The position numbers and the translations under genes were made by a program. This document shows, in pieces, positions 27,201 through 34,689 of a stretch of DNA of 64,000 nucleotides (positions are counted from its first letter, which is position 1; each line of letters opens with the position of its first letter). This DNA is from Dyadobacter pollutisoli (lineage in GTDB: Bacteria > Bacteroidota > Bacteroidia > Cytophagales > Spirosomataceae): the NCBI RefSeq assembly GCF_026625565.1, contig NZ_CP112998.1:7228501-7292500 (forward strand). The letters run 5' to 3'. The notes beneath the pieces are model-generated. The model did no database searches. It saw only the letters and a list, made by a program, of their open reading frames with translations, and was not told the origin of the DNA.

Positions 27201-27654
27201 TGTAGGTAATGTATGGATTTTCAAGATCCACCCAATACCCCATTTTTTCGGTCAGGTCATTCCATTGGTCCGTGAATTTCATGACCGTCTGGCGGCACCT
27301 TTCATTATATTCTTCAACGGAAATGGTCTTCCCGATGTCGTCTTTTGTGATACCAAGCTCCTTTTCAACCTGCAATTCGACCGGGAGACCGTGCGTATCC
27401 CAGCCACCTTTGCGTTTCACCTGAAACCCTTGCAACGTTTTGTAGCGGCAAAAAATATCTTTAATAGCACGCGCCATCACGTGGTGAATCCCCGGTGTTC
27501 CATTAGCGGAAGGAGGGCCTTCAAAAAATGTAAAAGTAGGAGCCCCCTCACGGGTTTCGACGGACGCTTCGAAGATCTTTTGGTCTTTCCAGAATTGCAG
27601 CACCTCGTCTCCGATTTTCGGATAACTCAGGTTTTTATATTCGTTATATTTCAT
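24235..27654 (-). CDS. ileS: Isoleucyl-tRNA synthetase with altered HIGH signature
   Basis: A 1139-residue class I aminoacyl-tRNA synthetase that charges tRNA-Ile. The N-terminal catalytic half contains PPSANGTPGIHHVMARAIKD, where the HIGH signature reads Gly55-Ile56-His57-His58 in place of His-x-Gly-His. KMSKR is at 673-677. An inserted CP1 editing domain (about 190-430, with LAWTTTPWTLPANSALTVG) and a C-terminal anticodon-binding region follow. The length and C-terminal build suggest the type 2 (IleRS2-like) clade. Swapped GxHH signatures have been described for some IleRS2 enzymes and tied to mupirocin hyper-resistance. The gene is followed at once by the DUF6934 gene. Confidence 0.95.
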   Translation of the reverse strand: MKYNEYKNLSYPKIGDEVLQFWKDQKIFEASVETREGAPTFTFFEGPPSANGTPGIHHVMARAIKDIFCRYKTLQGFQVKRKGGWDTHGLPVELQVEKELGITKDDIGKTISVEEYNERCRQTVMKFTDQWNDLTEKMGYWVDLENPYITYKSEYIESLWNLLKKLYDKDLLYKGYTIQPYSPAAGTGLSSHELNMPGTYKDVKDTTIVAMFKVKDAETWQIFEDLPSLDIRILAWTTTPWTLPANSALTVGANISYVLVKTFNPYTYEPVAVVLAKDLIGKYFSEKGQDGDFDGFAASDKKLLPWSILSEFKGKDLEGIEYEQLMPYVQPEAPAFRVIIGDFVTTEDGTGVVHTSPTFGADDFRVAQANGIPAIMVKDETGKEVPIVDRRGRFVKEITDYAGRFVKPEYYSDEEQNDPEFRATDVLIAIKLKEEGKAFKVEKYEHPYPHCWRTDKPVLYYPMDSWFIKTTAMKDRLVELNKTINWKPESTGTGRFGNWLENLVDWNLSRSRYWGTPLPIWRNDYGDEICVGSIEELKDLLEEAIISGHLTRDQARLNSDYLLKLEHGDYDLHRPYVDNIVLVSKKGHVMHREPDLIDVWFDSGAMPYAQWHYPFENQEIFDQSYPADFISEGVDQTRGWFFTLHAIAGMLFDSVAFKNVVSTGLVLDKNGNKMSKRLGNAVDPFSTLAQYGPDATRWYMITNAEPWDNLKFNIEGIGEVQRKFFGTLVNTYNFFALYANLDGYEFHEANSVPVEKRTELDRWILSKLNTLIKEVGEQFDDYNPTKAGRLVQDFVTDQLSNWYIRLNRRRFWNPSQDQGTGLTEDKQAAYETLQHCLVTVAQLMSPIAPFFGEWLYKNLTDIDREASVRNNTAFKYDSVHLTYWPKIEGGVVDADLEESMELAQTISSLVHSIRKGHKIKVRQPLSKILIPVLSDHTKRQIEQVTSIILTEVNVKAVEFVHDDSGILKKKIKPNFKTLGPKFGPKMKEVAAAISAMTEAEIKEIEQKGNIILNGVLDISVSDVEIIAEDVPGWLVASEGGLTVALDTTITNDLRLEGIARDFVNRVQNLRKDSGFDVTDKIKITLQNNDGLLANAITANKDYICQEVQALDLSLVSDLNGEATEIEMDEFLLKVKIEVV

Positions 27655-27657
27655 ATG

Positions 27658-27689
27658 GGCTGTTAGCTTTCAGCGCATGGCTGTTAGCT
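27658..27689. repeat. 11-base direct repeat in the ileS leader
   Basis: GGCTGTTAGCT occurs at 27658-27668 and 27679-27689, 21 bases apart, directly upstream of ileS. Read on the minus strand, each copy is followed by ATG or by the real start region. The first ATG (27678) opens a two-codon frame, ATG CGC TGA. It looks like a small duplication of the leader. Confidence 0.6.
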
Positions 27690-27739
27690 GGTAATGTAAA
27701 TAGCACTATATTCTAAACCGATTCCTGATTTTAAGAGTG

Positions 27740-27747
27740 CAAAATTA
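27740..27747 (-). promoter_or_regulatory. -7 promoter box for ileS
   Basis: The minus strand reads TAATTTTG, fitting TAnnTTTG, 86 bases before the ileS start. No convincing -33 box was found at the expected distance. Confidence 0.4.
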
Positions 27748-27834
27748 GGGATTTTTTCTACTTAAAGATTGCCGCGGTTTCAATGAATATGTGATAGATT
27801 GCATTATTTTGGTACTTCAACCATCATTTACAAA

Positions 27835-28464
27835 ATGGAACTCATTAACCGCCTATTAACCGCTAATAAATCGTGGGCAGCCCGGCAGCTCGAAGTTGAC
27901 GAAACGTATTTTGACAATCTGTCGAAAGACCAGAAACCCGATTTCCTTTGGATCGGATGCTCCGATAGCCGCGTGCCGGCTGAGGATCTGACGGGCTCGC
28001 AGCCGGGTGAAATGTTTGTACATCGGAACGTCGCTAACCTGGTCGTACATACCGATATGAACATGCTCAGTGTGCTACAATATGCAGTGGAGGTATTGAA
28101 AGTGAGACACATACTCGTGGTAGGACATTACCAATGCGGGGGTGTAAAAGCCTCGATGATGCATAAGGATCTGGGTCTCATCAATCGCTGGCTGCATAAT
28201 ATCAAGGATGTTTACGACAAATACGCTTCCGAACTGGACGCCATTGAGGACGAGAAAATACGCTTCGACCGACTAGTGGAACTGAACGTGATCCAACAGG
28301 TGCAAAACCTCGCTCAAACGAGCATTGTACAAGGCGCGTGGAACCAGGGGCAGGAGCTGCATTTGCACGGTTGGGTGTTTAGCTTGCACGATGGGCTGGT
28401 AAAAACCCTCACCCACATGCCGCCGACAACAAAGGTGGAAGGCATTTACCGCTACGACTTCTGA
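27835..28464 (+). CDS. can: Beta-class carbonic anhydrase
   Basis: A 209-residue zinc enzyme that interconverts CO2 and bicarbonate. Zinc ligands Cys42, His98 and Cys101 and the Asp44-Arg46 dyad are present (GCSDSR and GHYQCGG), at the same numbers as in E. coli Can. I use the ATG at 27835 because the upstream 12 codons add no family sequence and this start makes the numbering agree. It is a single gene with a strong terminator. Likely role: bicarbonate supply for carboxylation. Confidence 0.95.
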   Translation: MELINRLLTANKSWAARQLEVDETYFDNLSKDQKPDFLWIGCSDSRVPAEDLTGSQPGEMFVHRNVANLVVHTDMNMLSVLQYAVEVLKVRHILVVGHYQCGGVKASMMHKDLGLINRWLHNIKDVYDKYASELDAIEDEKIRFDRLVELNVIQQVQNLAQTSIVQGAWNQGQELHLHGWVFSLHDGLVKTLTHMPPTTKVEGIYRYDF

Positions 28465-28468
28465 TTAT

Positions 28469-28498
28469 AAAAGCCTGCCCCGCGCAGGCTTTTCTTTT
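28469..28498 (+). terminator. Rho-independent terminator after the carbonic anhydrase gene
   Basis: A perfect 10-bp stem (AAAAGCCTGC with GCAGGCTTTT) and a 5-base loop, followed by a T-rich tail TTTTCTTTT. It starts a few bases after the stop codon at 28464. Confidence 0.85.
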
Positions 28499-28530
28499 GG
28501 CAGTTAGTGATCTTCGTATTACCTTAGTAT

Positions 28531-28547
28531 TTTAATTGAGTCTAAAT
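28531..28547. promoter_or_regulatory. DtxR-box-like sequence upstream of the PepSY gene
   Basis: TTTAATTGAGTCTAAAT matches the mntH-mntR operator TTTAGGTTAGTCTAAAT at 14 of 17 positions, including the whole right half GTCTAAAT. It ends 21 bases before the PepSY start codon. The left half is weaker, so binding is a hypothesis. Confidence 0.4.
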
Positions 28548-28568
28548 AAGCAATTGAAGTAATAAGGG

Positions 28569-29735
28569 ATGAAAAAACTGATTGGTAAACTGCATCTTTA
28601 CCTGGGTCTGGCTTCGGGAGTTATTGTGATCGTTATTTCCCTGACGGGCTGCATTCTGGCATTTGAACAGGAAATCAAGAGTTTTACACAGCCTTACATG
28701 TTTGTGGACGGGCCTGTCACCGGTAAAATGTTGCCTCCTTCGGTGCTGGCTGCTAATGCCGAAAAAGCGATCCCCGGAAAAAAAGCGAACGGCGTACTTT
28801 ACGATCTTGCCAACCGGAATGCGCAGGTTGGTTTTTATAATGCCGATCCCGAATACTACTACGTTGTCTACATTAATCAGTACACCGGAAAAGTAGTGAA
28901 GGTTTGGGATGAAGACGGAGATTTCTTCCATTTTATACTCCACGGACATTATTATCTCTGGCTTCCGGAAACCATCGGACAACCCGTAGTAGCATCAGCC
29001 ACATTGATTTTTCTGGTTATGATGATCAGCGGACTGGTATTGTGGTGGCCGAAGAACAAATCCGCCGCGAAACAAAGATTTTCGATCAAGTGGAATGCAG
29101 CATGGCGTCGTAAAAACTATGATCTGCATAATGTATTTGGTTTTTACATCATGTCAATTGGTGTGGTATTGGCCGTAACAGGTCTTGTTTGGGGCTTTCA
29201 ATGGTTTTCTCAGGGGCTGTATACAGCTACTGGCGGCGAAGGTTCGGATGTTTATTACAATCCGAAGTCAGACACGACCGTTGTTTCCACGGTTTCAAAA
29301 CCTATGCAAGCTGTCGACCGGGCATGGTATATTTTGCAAAGGGAATATCCGAAGCATTTAGGGCTCAACATTTCATTCCCGCAGCTCAAATCCGAGTCGA
29401 TTTACTCCTATGTCAATTTCAGGGAAGGAACTTACTACAAAGTTGACTATACCTATTTTGACCAGCATACATTGAAAAAAATCGATGCAAAAGGGCCTTA
29501 TACCGGCAAGTATAGCGAAGCCAATTTTGCACAAACACTGCGTCGGATGAACTACGATATTCACACCGGTGCCATTCTGGGCCTTCCGGGAAAGATCCTG
29601 ATGTTCTTTGCCAGCCTGATCTGCGCTACTTTACCCGTTACGGGTTTTGTCATCTGGTGGGGCAGACGGAAGAAAAGCCCTAAGCATATCAGAAAGAATT
29701 TACGATCCAGGAAGCCCGACCTGATCGGCCGGTAG
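28569..29735 (+). CDS. PepSY-associated TM helix protein (iron-uptake-linked)
   Basis: A 388-residue inner-membrane protein with about four TM helices: near 12-34 (LYLGLASGVIVIVISLTG), 145-165, 195-220 and 340-362. PepSY-like periplasmic parts lie between them. Conserved features are LHGHYYLWLP, FSIKWNAAWRRKNYDLHNVFG and DIHTGAILGLPGK. Members of this family (PiuB/FoxB-like) often sit beside TonB-dependent siderophore receptors and may reduce or release iron; the activity is not settled. A DtxR-box-like site upstream fits a link to metal supply. It stands alone and is convergent with a GH16 gene. Confidence 0.88.
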   Translation: MKKLIGKLHLYLGLASGVIVIVISLTGCILAFEQEIKSFTQPYMFVDGPVTGKMLPPSVLAANAEKAIPGKKANGVLYDLANRNAQVGFYNADPEYYYVVYINQYTGKVVKVWDEDGDFFHFILHGHYYLWLPETIGQPVVASATLIFLVMMISGLVLWWPKNKSAAKQRFSIKWNAAWRRKNYDLHNVFGFYIMSIGVVLAVTGLVWGFQWFSQGLYTATGGEGSDVYYNPKSDTTVVSTVSKPMQAVDRAWYILQREYPKHLGLNISFPQLKSESIYSYVNFREGTYYKVDYTYFDQHTLKKIDAKGPYTGKYSEANFAQTLRRMNYDIHTGAILGLPGKILMFFASLICATLPVTGFVIWWGRRKKSPKHIRKNLRSRKPDLIGR

Positions 29736-29738
29736 CCT

Positions 29739-30572
29739 TTACTGTTTCTGATAAACTCTCACGTAGTCAACTTCAAATTTTGCCGGAAAGGTTGTTTTGG
29801 ATGGATCTCCGCCATTGTCCCCTGCAACGGCCATGCCCAGCAAAATATAATGTGGATGACGGAACGGATGAATGCTCTTGTCCCGGACATTAATGGTTTT
29901 TGACAAATCCTGCGAAGTAAGAAGTACGTCATCGACATAAAGACCGATCGAGTTTTCATCCCAATCCATTCGCCAGACGTGAAATTTATTGGACCATTCA
30001 GGGTCATTGAATGAGCTGAGCGGCTTTTTAACCGAATTCCAGATAGGCTTATATTGCTCCGCGGAACCCCAGGCCAAATTGGCAAGAAGCATATTACGGT
30101 AAAATTCCATGATGTCGATTTCGCCATTGTCGGGCCATTCACCCTTGTTGCCTAATGTCCAGAATGCAGGCCACAAACCCGACCGCGTGTCGATGCGGGC
30201 CTTCATTTCGAAGCGGCCGTACTGCCAGCTTTTCTTGCCACGGGTAATAATACTGGCCGAAGTGTACTCGGCATATTCTCTGTTTTCCTTCCAATTACTG
30301 CTCCCAGCGACGTAATTCGGGTTTTTCTTCTTCTCTTTTTTTGCTTCAATAATCAGGAGGCCACCTTTGCAATAGGCATTCTCGCCCTGGAACCATTGCG
30401 CTTCATGGTTTCGGACAAAACCTTGTTCCGGCCGCCAAACGGCAGGGTCAATAGCACCATCTTTGTCAAATTCGTCGGACCAGACCAACTTCCATTGTGC
30501 TTGCACTGTTGGTATAATATTTAGGATTAGTAATGCTGTTAACAACCATTGTCTTGTCGAAAAGGAGATCAT
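29739..30572 (-). CDS. Glycoside hydrolase family 16 protein, exported
   Basis: A 277-residue secreted endo-glycosidase. A signal peptide of about 26 residues ends TVQAQ. The GH16 fold follows, with SGLWPAFWTLGNKGEWP and the catalytic ExDxxE as Glu151-Asp153-Glu156 (GEIDIMEF). Family members hydrolyse beta-1,3- or beta-1,3-1,4-glucans (laminarin, lichenan) and some marine galactans. The ExDxxE form without the extra Met bulge is more like the laminarinase and agarase side. The exact polymer is unknown. It ends three bases after the PepSY gene with no clear terminator between them. Confidence 0.9.
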   Translation of the reverse strand: MISFSTRQWLLTALLILNIIPTVQAQWKLVWSDEFDKDGAIDPAVWRPEQGFVRNHEAQWFQGENAYCKGGLLIIEAKKEKKKNPNYVAGSSNWKENREYAEYTSASIITRGKKSWQYGRFEMKARIDTRSGLWPAFWTLGNKGEWPDNGEIDIMEFYRNMLLANLAWGSAEQYKPIWNSVKKPLSSFNDPEWSNKFHVWRMDWDENSIGLYVDDVLLTSQDLSKTINVRDKSIHPFRHPHYILLGMAVAGDNGGDPSKTTFPAKFEVDYVRVYQKQ

Positions 30573-30682
30573 GTGACGGGTTTTGAGAGGTTATTTGCTC
30601 GATTTTGTCAGGGTTACAAAGTAAAGTATTAATATGCAGAATGAAGCTGGCAATGGGAAGAGGATGATTAAATGCGGGAAAG

Positions 30683-31693
30683 ATGACTAAAATTTTTGAA
30701 ACGGCGAAAAAAGCGGGATTGGACGGTTTCATGCTGGCATTGATCGGAATGATCGTTTTGGCGTGGCTATGGCCTTATCCCGGCATGAAAGAAAGCCCTG
30801 TTCCATTATCTACGATTTCGACTTATACGGTCTCGGTCATATTCTTTTTTTACGGATTAAGGCTCAGTCCTGAAAAACTACGTGCAGGCTTGGGCAACTG
30901 GAAACTGCACTTGATGGTACATTTGTCGACATTCCTGTTATTTCCGTTGATCGCTTTGGCTTTCAGGCCATTGTTTGTCTCAGACGAAAGTCAAACAATG
31001 TGGCTTGCGATCTTTTTTCTGACTTCGCTTCCTTCCACAGTTTCGTCTTCCGTCGTGATGGTTTCCATTGCAAAAGGTAACATTCCCGCAGCTATTTTCA
31101 ATGCGAGCATTTCCAGTCTGATCGGGGTTTTTATTACGCCATTTTGGATGGGATTGGTAATGGAAGCCGGTCCTGGGCATTTTGATCTGCTTTCGGTAGT
31201 CGGAAAGTTGGCGTTGCAAGTATTACTTCCGGTATTTGCCGGTATTGTGCTGAACAGTCGGTGGGGACATTTCGCGGAAAAGCATAAAAAGTACATCCGT
31301 TATTTTGATCAGTCTTCCATTTTGCTGATCGTCTATACCTCGTTCTGTGAATCCTTTGGCGAGCATTTGTTTAGTTCTTTGGGAATAAAAGAAATTGTAT
31401 TTTTAGGGATGGGAATGTTGGCGATGTTTTTCGCGATTTACTTTTTACTGACATTCATCGGCGGTCTGTTAGAATTTACCCGGGAAGATCGGATAACTGC
31501 TGTATTTTGTGGCTCTAAAAAATCACTGGTACAAGGTGCCGTTATGTCAAAAGTGCTGTTTTCAGGAGCTCAGGCAGGCATTATGTTATTGCCTATTATG
31601 CTTTACCACGCATTGCAGCTCATTGCAGCTAGTATCATTGCCCAACGTATGGCGCGGGAAGTGGAGGAGGAAGTTGCTTTAATTGAAAAATAA
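30683..31693 (+). CDS. Bile acid:sodium symporter family transporter (YfeH-like)
   Basis: A 336-residue multi-pass membrane protein of the SBF-like branch of the BASS superfamily, with about ten TM helices. Motifs include FFYGLRLSPEKLRAGL, TSLPSTVSSSVVMVSIAKGN (the conserved crossover region with sodium-site Ser residues) and CGSKKSLVQGAVMSKVLF near the end. In bacteria the substrates of this branch are mostly unknown organic anions. The DUF4230 gene starts one base after its stop, so they probably form an operon. Confidence 0.88.
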   Translation: MTKIFETAKKAGLDGFMLALIGMIVLAWLWPYPGMKESPVPLSTISTYTVSVIFFFYGLRLSPEKLRAGLGNWKLHLMVHLSTFLLFPLIALAFRPLFVSDESQTMWLAIFFLTSLPSTVSSSVVMVSIAKGNIPAAIFNASISSLIGVFITPFWMGLVMEAGPGHFDLLSVVGKLALQVLLPVFAGIVLNSRWGHFAEKHKKYIRYFDQSSILLIVYTSFCESFGEHLFSSLGIKEIVFLGMGMLAMFFAIYFLLTFIGGLLEFTREDRITAVFCGSKKSLVQGAVMSKVLFSGAQAGIMLLPIMLYHALQLIAASIIAQRMAREVEEEVALIEK

Positions 31694-31694
31694 T

Positions 31695-32318
31695 ATGCGG
31701 TTGATTTCGTGGTTGGTAAAGTTACTGGTTCTGATTTTTTTATTGGCAGGTATCCAGTCATTGTGGACTAATTTGCGTTCCGGCAACCTGATGCCTGACT
31801 GGCTTAGCGGGGAAGACAAAACCGAAACAATGCACACTGTAGTATTGCAGGAGATCAGCGCGATGGGTAAGCTGGAACTGGTTAAGTACAATTTCAAGGA
31901 TGTGGTAGAGGAAGAGATCGTGAAAATGTGGCTTCCCAATGCCAAGGCAGTACTTATTGTACAGGGAGAAGCGATAGGATGTGTGGATTTAACCAAAATA
32001 GTGATCGCGGACATCAGCTCGGACGACGAAACATTGGTGGTGCACATGCCTGATCCTGAGCTTTGTGTTTTTAAAATAGATCACAGTAAATCAAAGGTTT
32101 ATAACACCGAATACGCTTTCAATGAAGAAGGAAAACTGGTTCAGGAAGCATACAAACAGGCTGAAAAACAGATCCAGAAATCAGCCCTGGACATGGGAAT
32201 ATTAGATCAAACAAAGGAGAATGCAAGGAAAATCCTGACACCGGTTTTGGAAAAAGCATCTGGCAAAAAGGTGTTGCTGAAATTCCCGATGAATACCAAA
32301 ATAGACAAATTGCGCTAA
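31695..32318 (+). CDS. DUF4230 family membrane-anchored protein
   Basis: A 207-residue protein with one N-terminal TM helix (about 5-24, LVKLLVLIFLLAGIQSL) and a periplasmic domain. The family DUF4230 has no assigned function. Conserved-looking features are LQEISAMGKLELVKYNFKDV, LIVQGEAIGCVDLTKI, VVHMPDPEL and a helical end EKQIQKSALDMGILDQTKEN. The ATG at 31695 is used rather than an upstream TTG inside the previous gene. It lies directly behind the BASS transporter. Confidence 0.85.
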   Translation: MRLISWLVKLLVLIFLLAGIQSLWTNLRSGNLMPDWLSGEDKTETMHTVVLQEISAMGKLELVKYNFKDVVEEEIVKMWLPNAKAVLIVQGEAIGCVDLTKIVIADISSDDETLVVHMPDPELCVFKIDHSKSKVYNTEYAFNEEGKLVQEAYKQAEKQIQKSALDMGILDQTKENARKILTPVLEKASGKKVLLKFPMNTKIDKLR

Positions 32319-32346
32319 CATAAATCTTGTAAACTAACCCTTTCTG

Positions 32347-33723
32347 ATGAGTAAAAAAGGATTCCTTACCCAAGAAGAACTTCAATCCAAAATTGGAGAG
32401 GGCTTGATCGAAACCATTGTTGTCGCTTTCACAGACCACTATGGGCGGCTCATGGGAAAGCGGGTGGACGCTGATTATTTTTTGGAATCGGTACTTAAAT
32501 CCGGGACGCACGGATGCAATTATTTGCTGACTACGGACATGGCCATGGAGCCGGTACCAGGTTATGAGTATGCCAACTGGGAGCTGGGCTACGGGGATTT
32601 TCATCTGGTACCCGATTTAAATACATTACGCATTGCCGACTGGCTGGAAAAAACAGCGCTCGTCATTTGCGATCTGCATAATGAGAAATCGCATGCATTG
32701 GAATCCATTGCGCCAAGGTCAATCCTCAAAAAACAGCTTGCAGCCCTGGAAACAGACGGAATGCAATGTTTTGCGGCTTCTGAATTGGAGTACTACTTGT
32801 TGGAAAACAGCTACAAGCAAGCATTTCAGCAGGGCTACCAGAATTTGACACCTGCCGGATATTACCTGGAAGACTACCATATTATGCAGGGAACGCGGAA
32901 TGAAAAGTATACTTCGGCAGTCCGCAGACACCTGAAAAATTCGGGTATACCGGTTGAAACTTCCAAGGGAGAATGGGGGTTGGGGCAGCACGAATTGAAT
33001 GTAAAATATTCGGAAGTGCTTCCTATGGCCGATAACCACATTGTTTACAAGCAATGTATGAAGGAAGTGGCTGACGCGATGGGATTGTCGGTGACATTCA
33101 TGGCGAAGTTCGCGACCGACCAGGCCGGTTCCAGCAGTCACATTCATATGAGTTTGTGGAAGGACGGAGAGAATGCTTTTGCAGGCGATCAGCAGTTTGG
33201 CCCGGTGAAAGGGTCGGATCTGTTTCGTTGGTTTTTGGGTGGCTGGATCAAGCATGTGCCTGACGTCATGCCTTTTTACGCCCCGACGGTGAATTCATAT
33301 AAGCGTTTCGTGGATGGTTCCTGGGCGCCAACGCGGCTTGCGTGGAGCTATGATAATCGTACGGCGGGTTTTCGGGTGGTGGGAAGTGGGGCAAGCCTAC
33401 GCATTGAATGCAGGATTCCGGGTGCGGATTGTAATCCATACCTGGCCTTTGCTGCTTCCCTGGGCTCGGGTTTGGATGGAATTAAGAATAAAATTGAACC
33501 GCCGGAATGTTTCATCGGGGACATTTACGCCGCCGCGCATTTGCCGAGAGTACCCTATACATTAGCCGAGGCGACGGCTTTGTTCGAGCATAGCGAATTT
33601 GCAAAAAACACATTCGGCAGCGAAGTAGTAGCCCATTATACCCATTTTTTCAAAACCGAACAAAGAGCCTACGACACTACGGTGACGGATTGGGAAAGAA
33701 GGCGGTATTTTGAACAGATATGA
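32347..33723 (+). CDS. Glutamine-synthetase-like gamma-glutamyl ligase (PuuA/GlnA4-like)
   Basis: A 458-residue member of the glutamine synthetase superfamily, not a true GlnA. The beta-Grasp N-terminus carries VVAFTDHYGRLMGKRV. The catalytic domain has ASELEYYLLE, GLGQHELNVKYSEVLPMAD for metal binding, GSSSHIHMSL, and NSYKRFVDGSWAPTRLAWSYDNRTAG for ATP/glutamate contacts. Such enzymes join glutamate through its gamma carboxyl to putrescine, other amines or ethanolamine. A RAYT with REP elements follows, then an SDR, an aldehyde dehydrogenase and an amidotransferase, which together fit a gamma-glutamyl amine route. Confidence 0.9.
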   Translation: MSKKGFLTQEELQSKIGEGLIETIVVAFTDHYGRLMGKRVDADYFLESVLKSGTHGCNYLLTTDMAMEPVPGYEYANWELGYGDFHLVPDLNTLRIADWLEKTALVICDLHNEKSHALESIAPRSILKKQLAALETDGMQCFAASELEYYLLENSYKQAFQQGYQNLTPAGYYLEDYHIMQGTRNEKYTSAVRRHLKNSGIPVETSKGEWGLGQHELNVKYSEVLPMADNHIVYKQCMKEVADAMGLSVTFMAKFATDQAGSSSHIHMSLWKDGENAFAGDQQFGPVKGSDLFRWFLGGWIKHVPDVMPFYAPTVNSYKRFVDGSWAPTRLAWSYDNRTAGFRVVGSGASLRIECRIPGADCNPYLAFAASLGSGLDGIKNKIEPPECFIGDIYAAAHLPRVPYTLAEATALFEHSEFAKNTFGSEVVAHYTHFFKTEQRAYDTTVTDWERRRYFEQI

Positions 33724-33742
33724 ATGGGAGAACGGGGAGATG

Positions 33743-33771
33743 TTTTACAAACAGGCGGCCCCGCCGGGGCC
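33743..33771. repeat. REP-type palindrome A
   Basis: TTTTACAAACAGG followed by a GC palindrome (GGCCCCGCCGGGGCC). It is the reverse complement of repeat C at 33887-33910, so the two flank repeat B in opposite directions. GC content is far above that of the surrounding non-coding DNA. Confidence 0.75.
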
Positions 33772-33796
33772 AAAAAATCCATAAACCATACCGTTT

Positions 33797-33861
33797 TTCT
33801 ACAAACAGGTTGCTCCTCCGGAGCAAAATGCAAGCCGCAGAGCGGCTCCCTGTTTGTAGAA
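33797..33861. repeat. REP-type palindrome B
   Basis: A 65-base element bounded by TTCTACAAACAGG and its inverse CCTGTTTGTAGAA. It holds two inner palindromes, TGCTCCTCCGGAGCA and GCCGCAGAGCGGC. A near copy (repeat D) stands on the other side of the RAYT gene. Confidence 0.8.
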
Positions 33862-33886
33862 TTGGGGAATTGATTTATTCGTATTG

Positions 33887-33910
33887 GGCCCTGGCGGGGC
33901 CGCCTGTTTA
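33887..33910. repeat. REP-type palindrome C
   Basis: GGGCCCTGGCGGGGCC followed by GCCTGTTTA, nearly the exact reverse complement of repeat A. Together A and C make a large inverted repeat around B. Confidence 0.7.
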
Positions 33911-33992
33911 TTGCAATGCAGATGTTGCAACAGACGCCGGATAAGGTTCCTTGTTATATAATTTCAATGTCACACACTAATCATCAAAAAAT

Positions 33993-34460
33993 ATGGCAGA
34001 CACTTATTCGAAAATTTACCTGCAATTTGTTTTTTCGGTTAAAAACAGACAATCTCTAATTCCAAAGGAACATAAAGAAGAATTGCACAAATACATCACT
34101 GGCCTTGTTCAAAACCGAAAAGCGAAGATGCTGGCAGTCCATTGTCTGCCAGATCATGTACACATTTTTGTTGGGTTTAAACCTGCGTACTCAATTTCAG
34201 AATTCATTAAAGAAATTAAGGTTGAAAGCAACGAATTCATTAATGCAAAACAATGGACAAAGTATAAATTTGAATGGCAGAAAGGATTCGGTGTGTTCTC
34301 ATATTCCCATTTGCACATTGACTCGGTTGTCAAATACATTTTGAATCAGGAAGAGCATCACCGGAAGAGGAAATTTCAACAAGAATACATTGATTTTTTA
34401 AAGAAATTCGAGATTGAATTTGACGAAAAATATTTGTTTGATTTTGTAGATGAAGGTTAG
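33993..34460 (+). mobile_element. REP-associated tyrosine transposase (RAYT, IS200-like)
   Basis: A 155-residue Y1 HUH-family transposase (Transposase_17). The HUH motif is visible in HCLPDHVHIFVGF, and the likely catalytic Tyr in DSVVKYILNQEEHH. Other family features are LQFVFSVKNRQSLIP, EFIKEIKVESNEFI and FEWQKGFGVFSYS. REP-type palindromes stand on both sides, which is the normal setting of RAYTs; they are thought to act on these palindromes rather than to move as simple insertion sequences. It is A+T rich against its neighbours and separates the gamma-glutamyl ligase gene from the SDR gene. Confidence 0.9.
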
Positions 34461-34513
34461 GATGCTCCTCCGGAGCAAAATGCTAGCCGCAGAGCGGCTC
34501 CCTGTATCTAGAA
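34461..34513. repeat. REP-type palindrome D
   Basis: A near copy of repeat B: GATGCTCCTCCGGAGCA, then AATGCTAGCCGCAGAGCGGC and CTCCCTGTATCTAGAA. It begins at the base after the RAYT stop codon. Confidence 0.8.
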
Positions 34514-34537
34514 TGCAAGATTGATCATCGGATGTTT

Positions 34538-34563
34538 GGCCCCAGCGGGGCCACCTGTTTGTG
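34538..34563. repeat. REP-type palindrome E
   Basis: GGCCCCAGCGGGGCC followed by ACCTGTTTGTG, related to repeats A and C and in the C orientation. Together with D it closes the repeat block 126 bases before the SDR gene. Confidence 0.7.
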
Positions 34564-34689
34564 CGAATGTAGGATGCTATTAAATGAGCGCCAATTTGCG
34601 GTTTTATCCGACGATTTCCACTTTGTCAATTTAACTAATACCGAACTCAAATTACTATAAATCATATTAACCGTTAATAAACAAACCCG

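Noticed and set aside
26992..27666. A 224-codon plus-strand frame opposite ileS
   Set aside because: It lies entirely antisense to a conserved synthetase gene and shows no motif; it is a by-product of the ileS codon pattern.
33743..34563. Repeated palindromes considered as a CRISPR array
   Set aside because: The repeats are palindromic, unequal in spacing and orientation, and flank a RAYT; there are no regular spacers and no cas genes.
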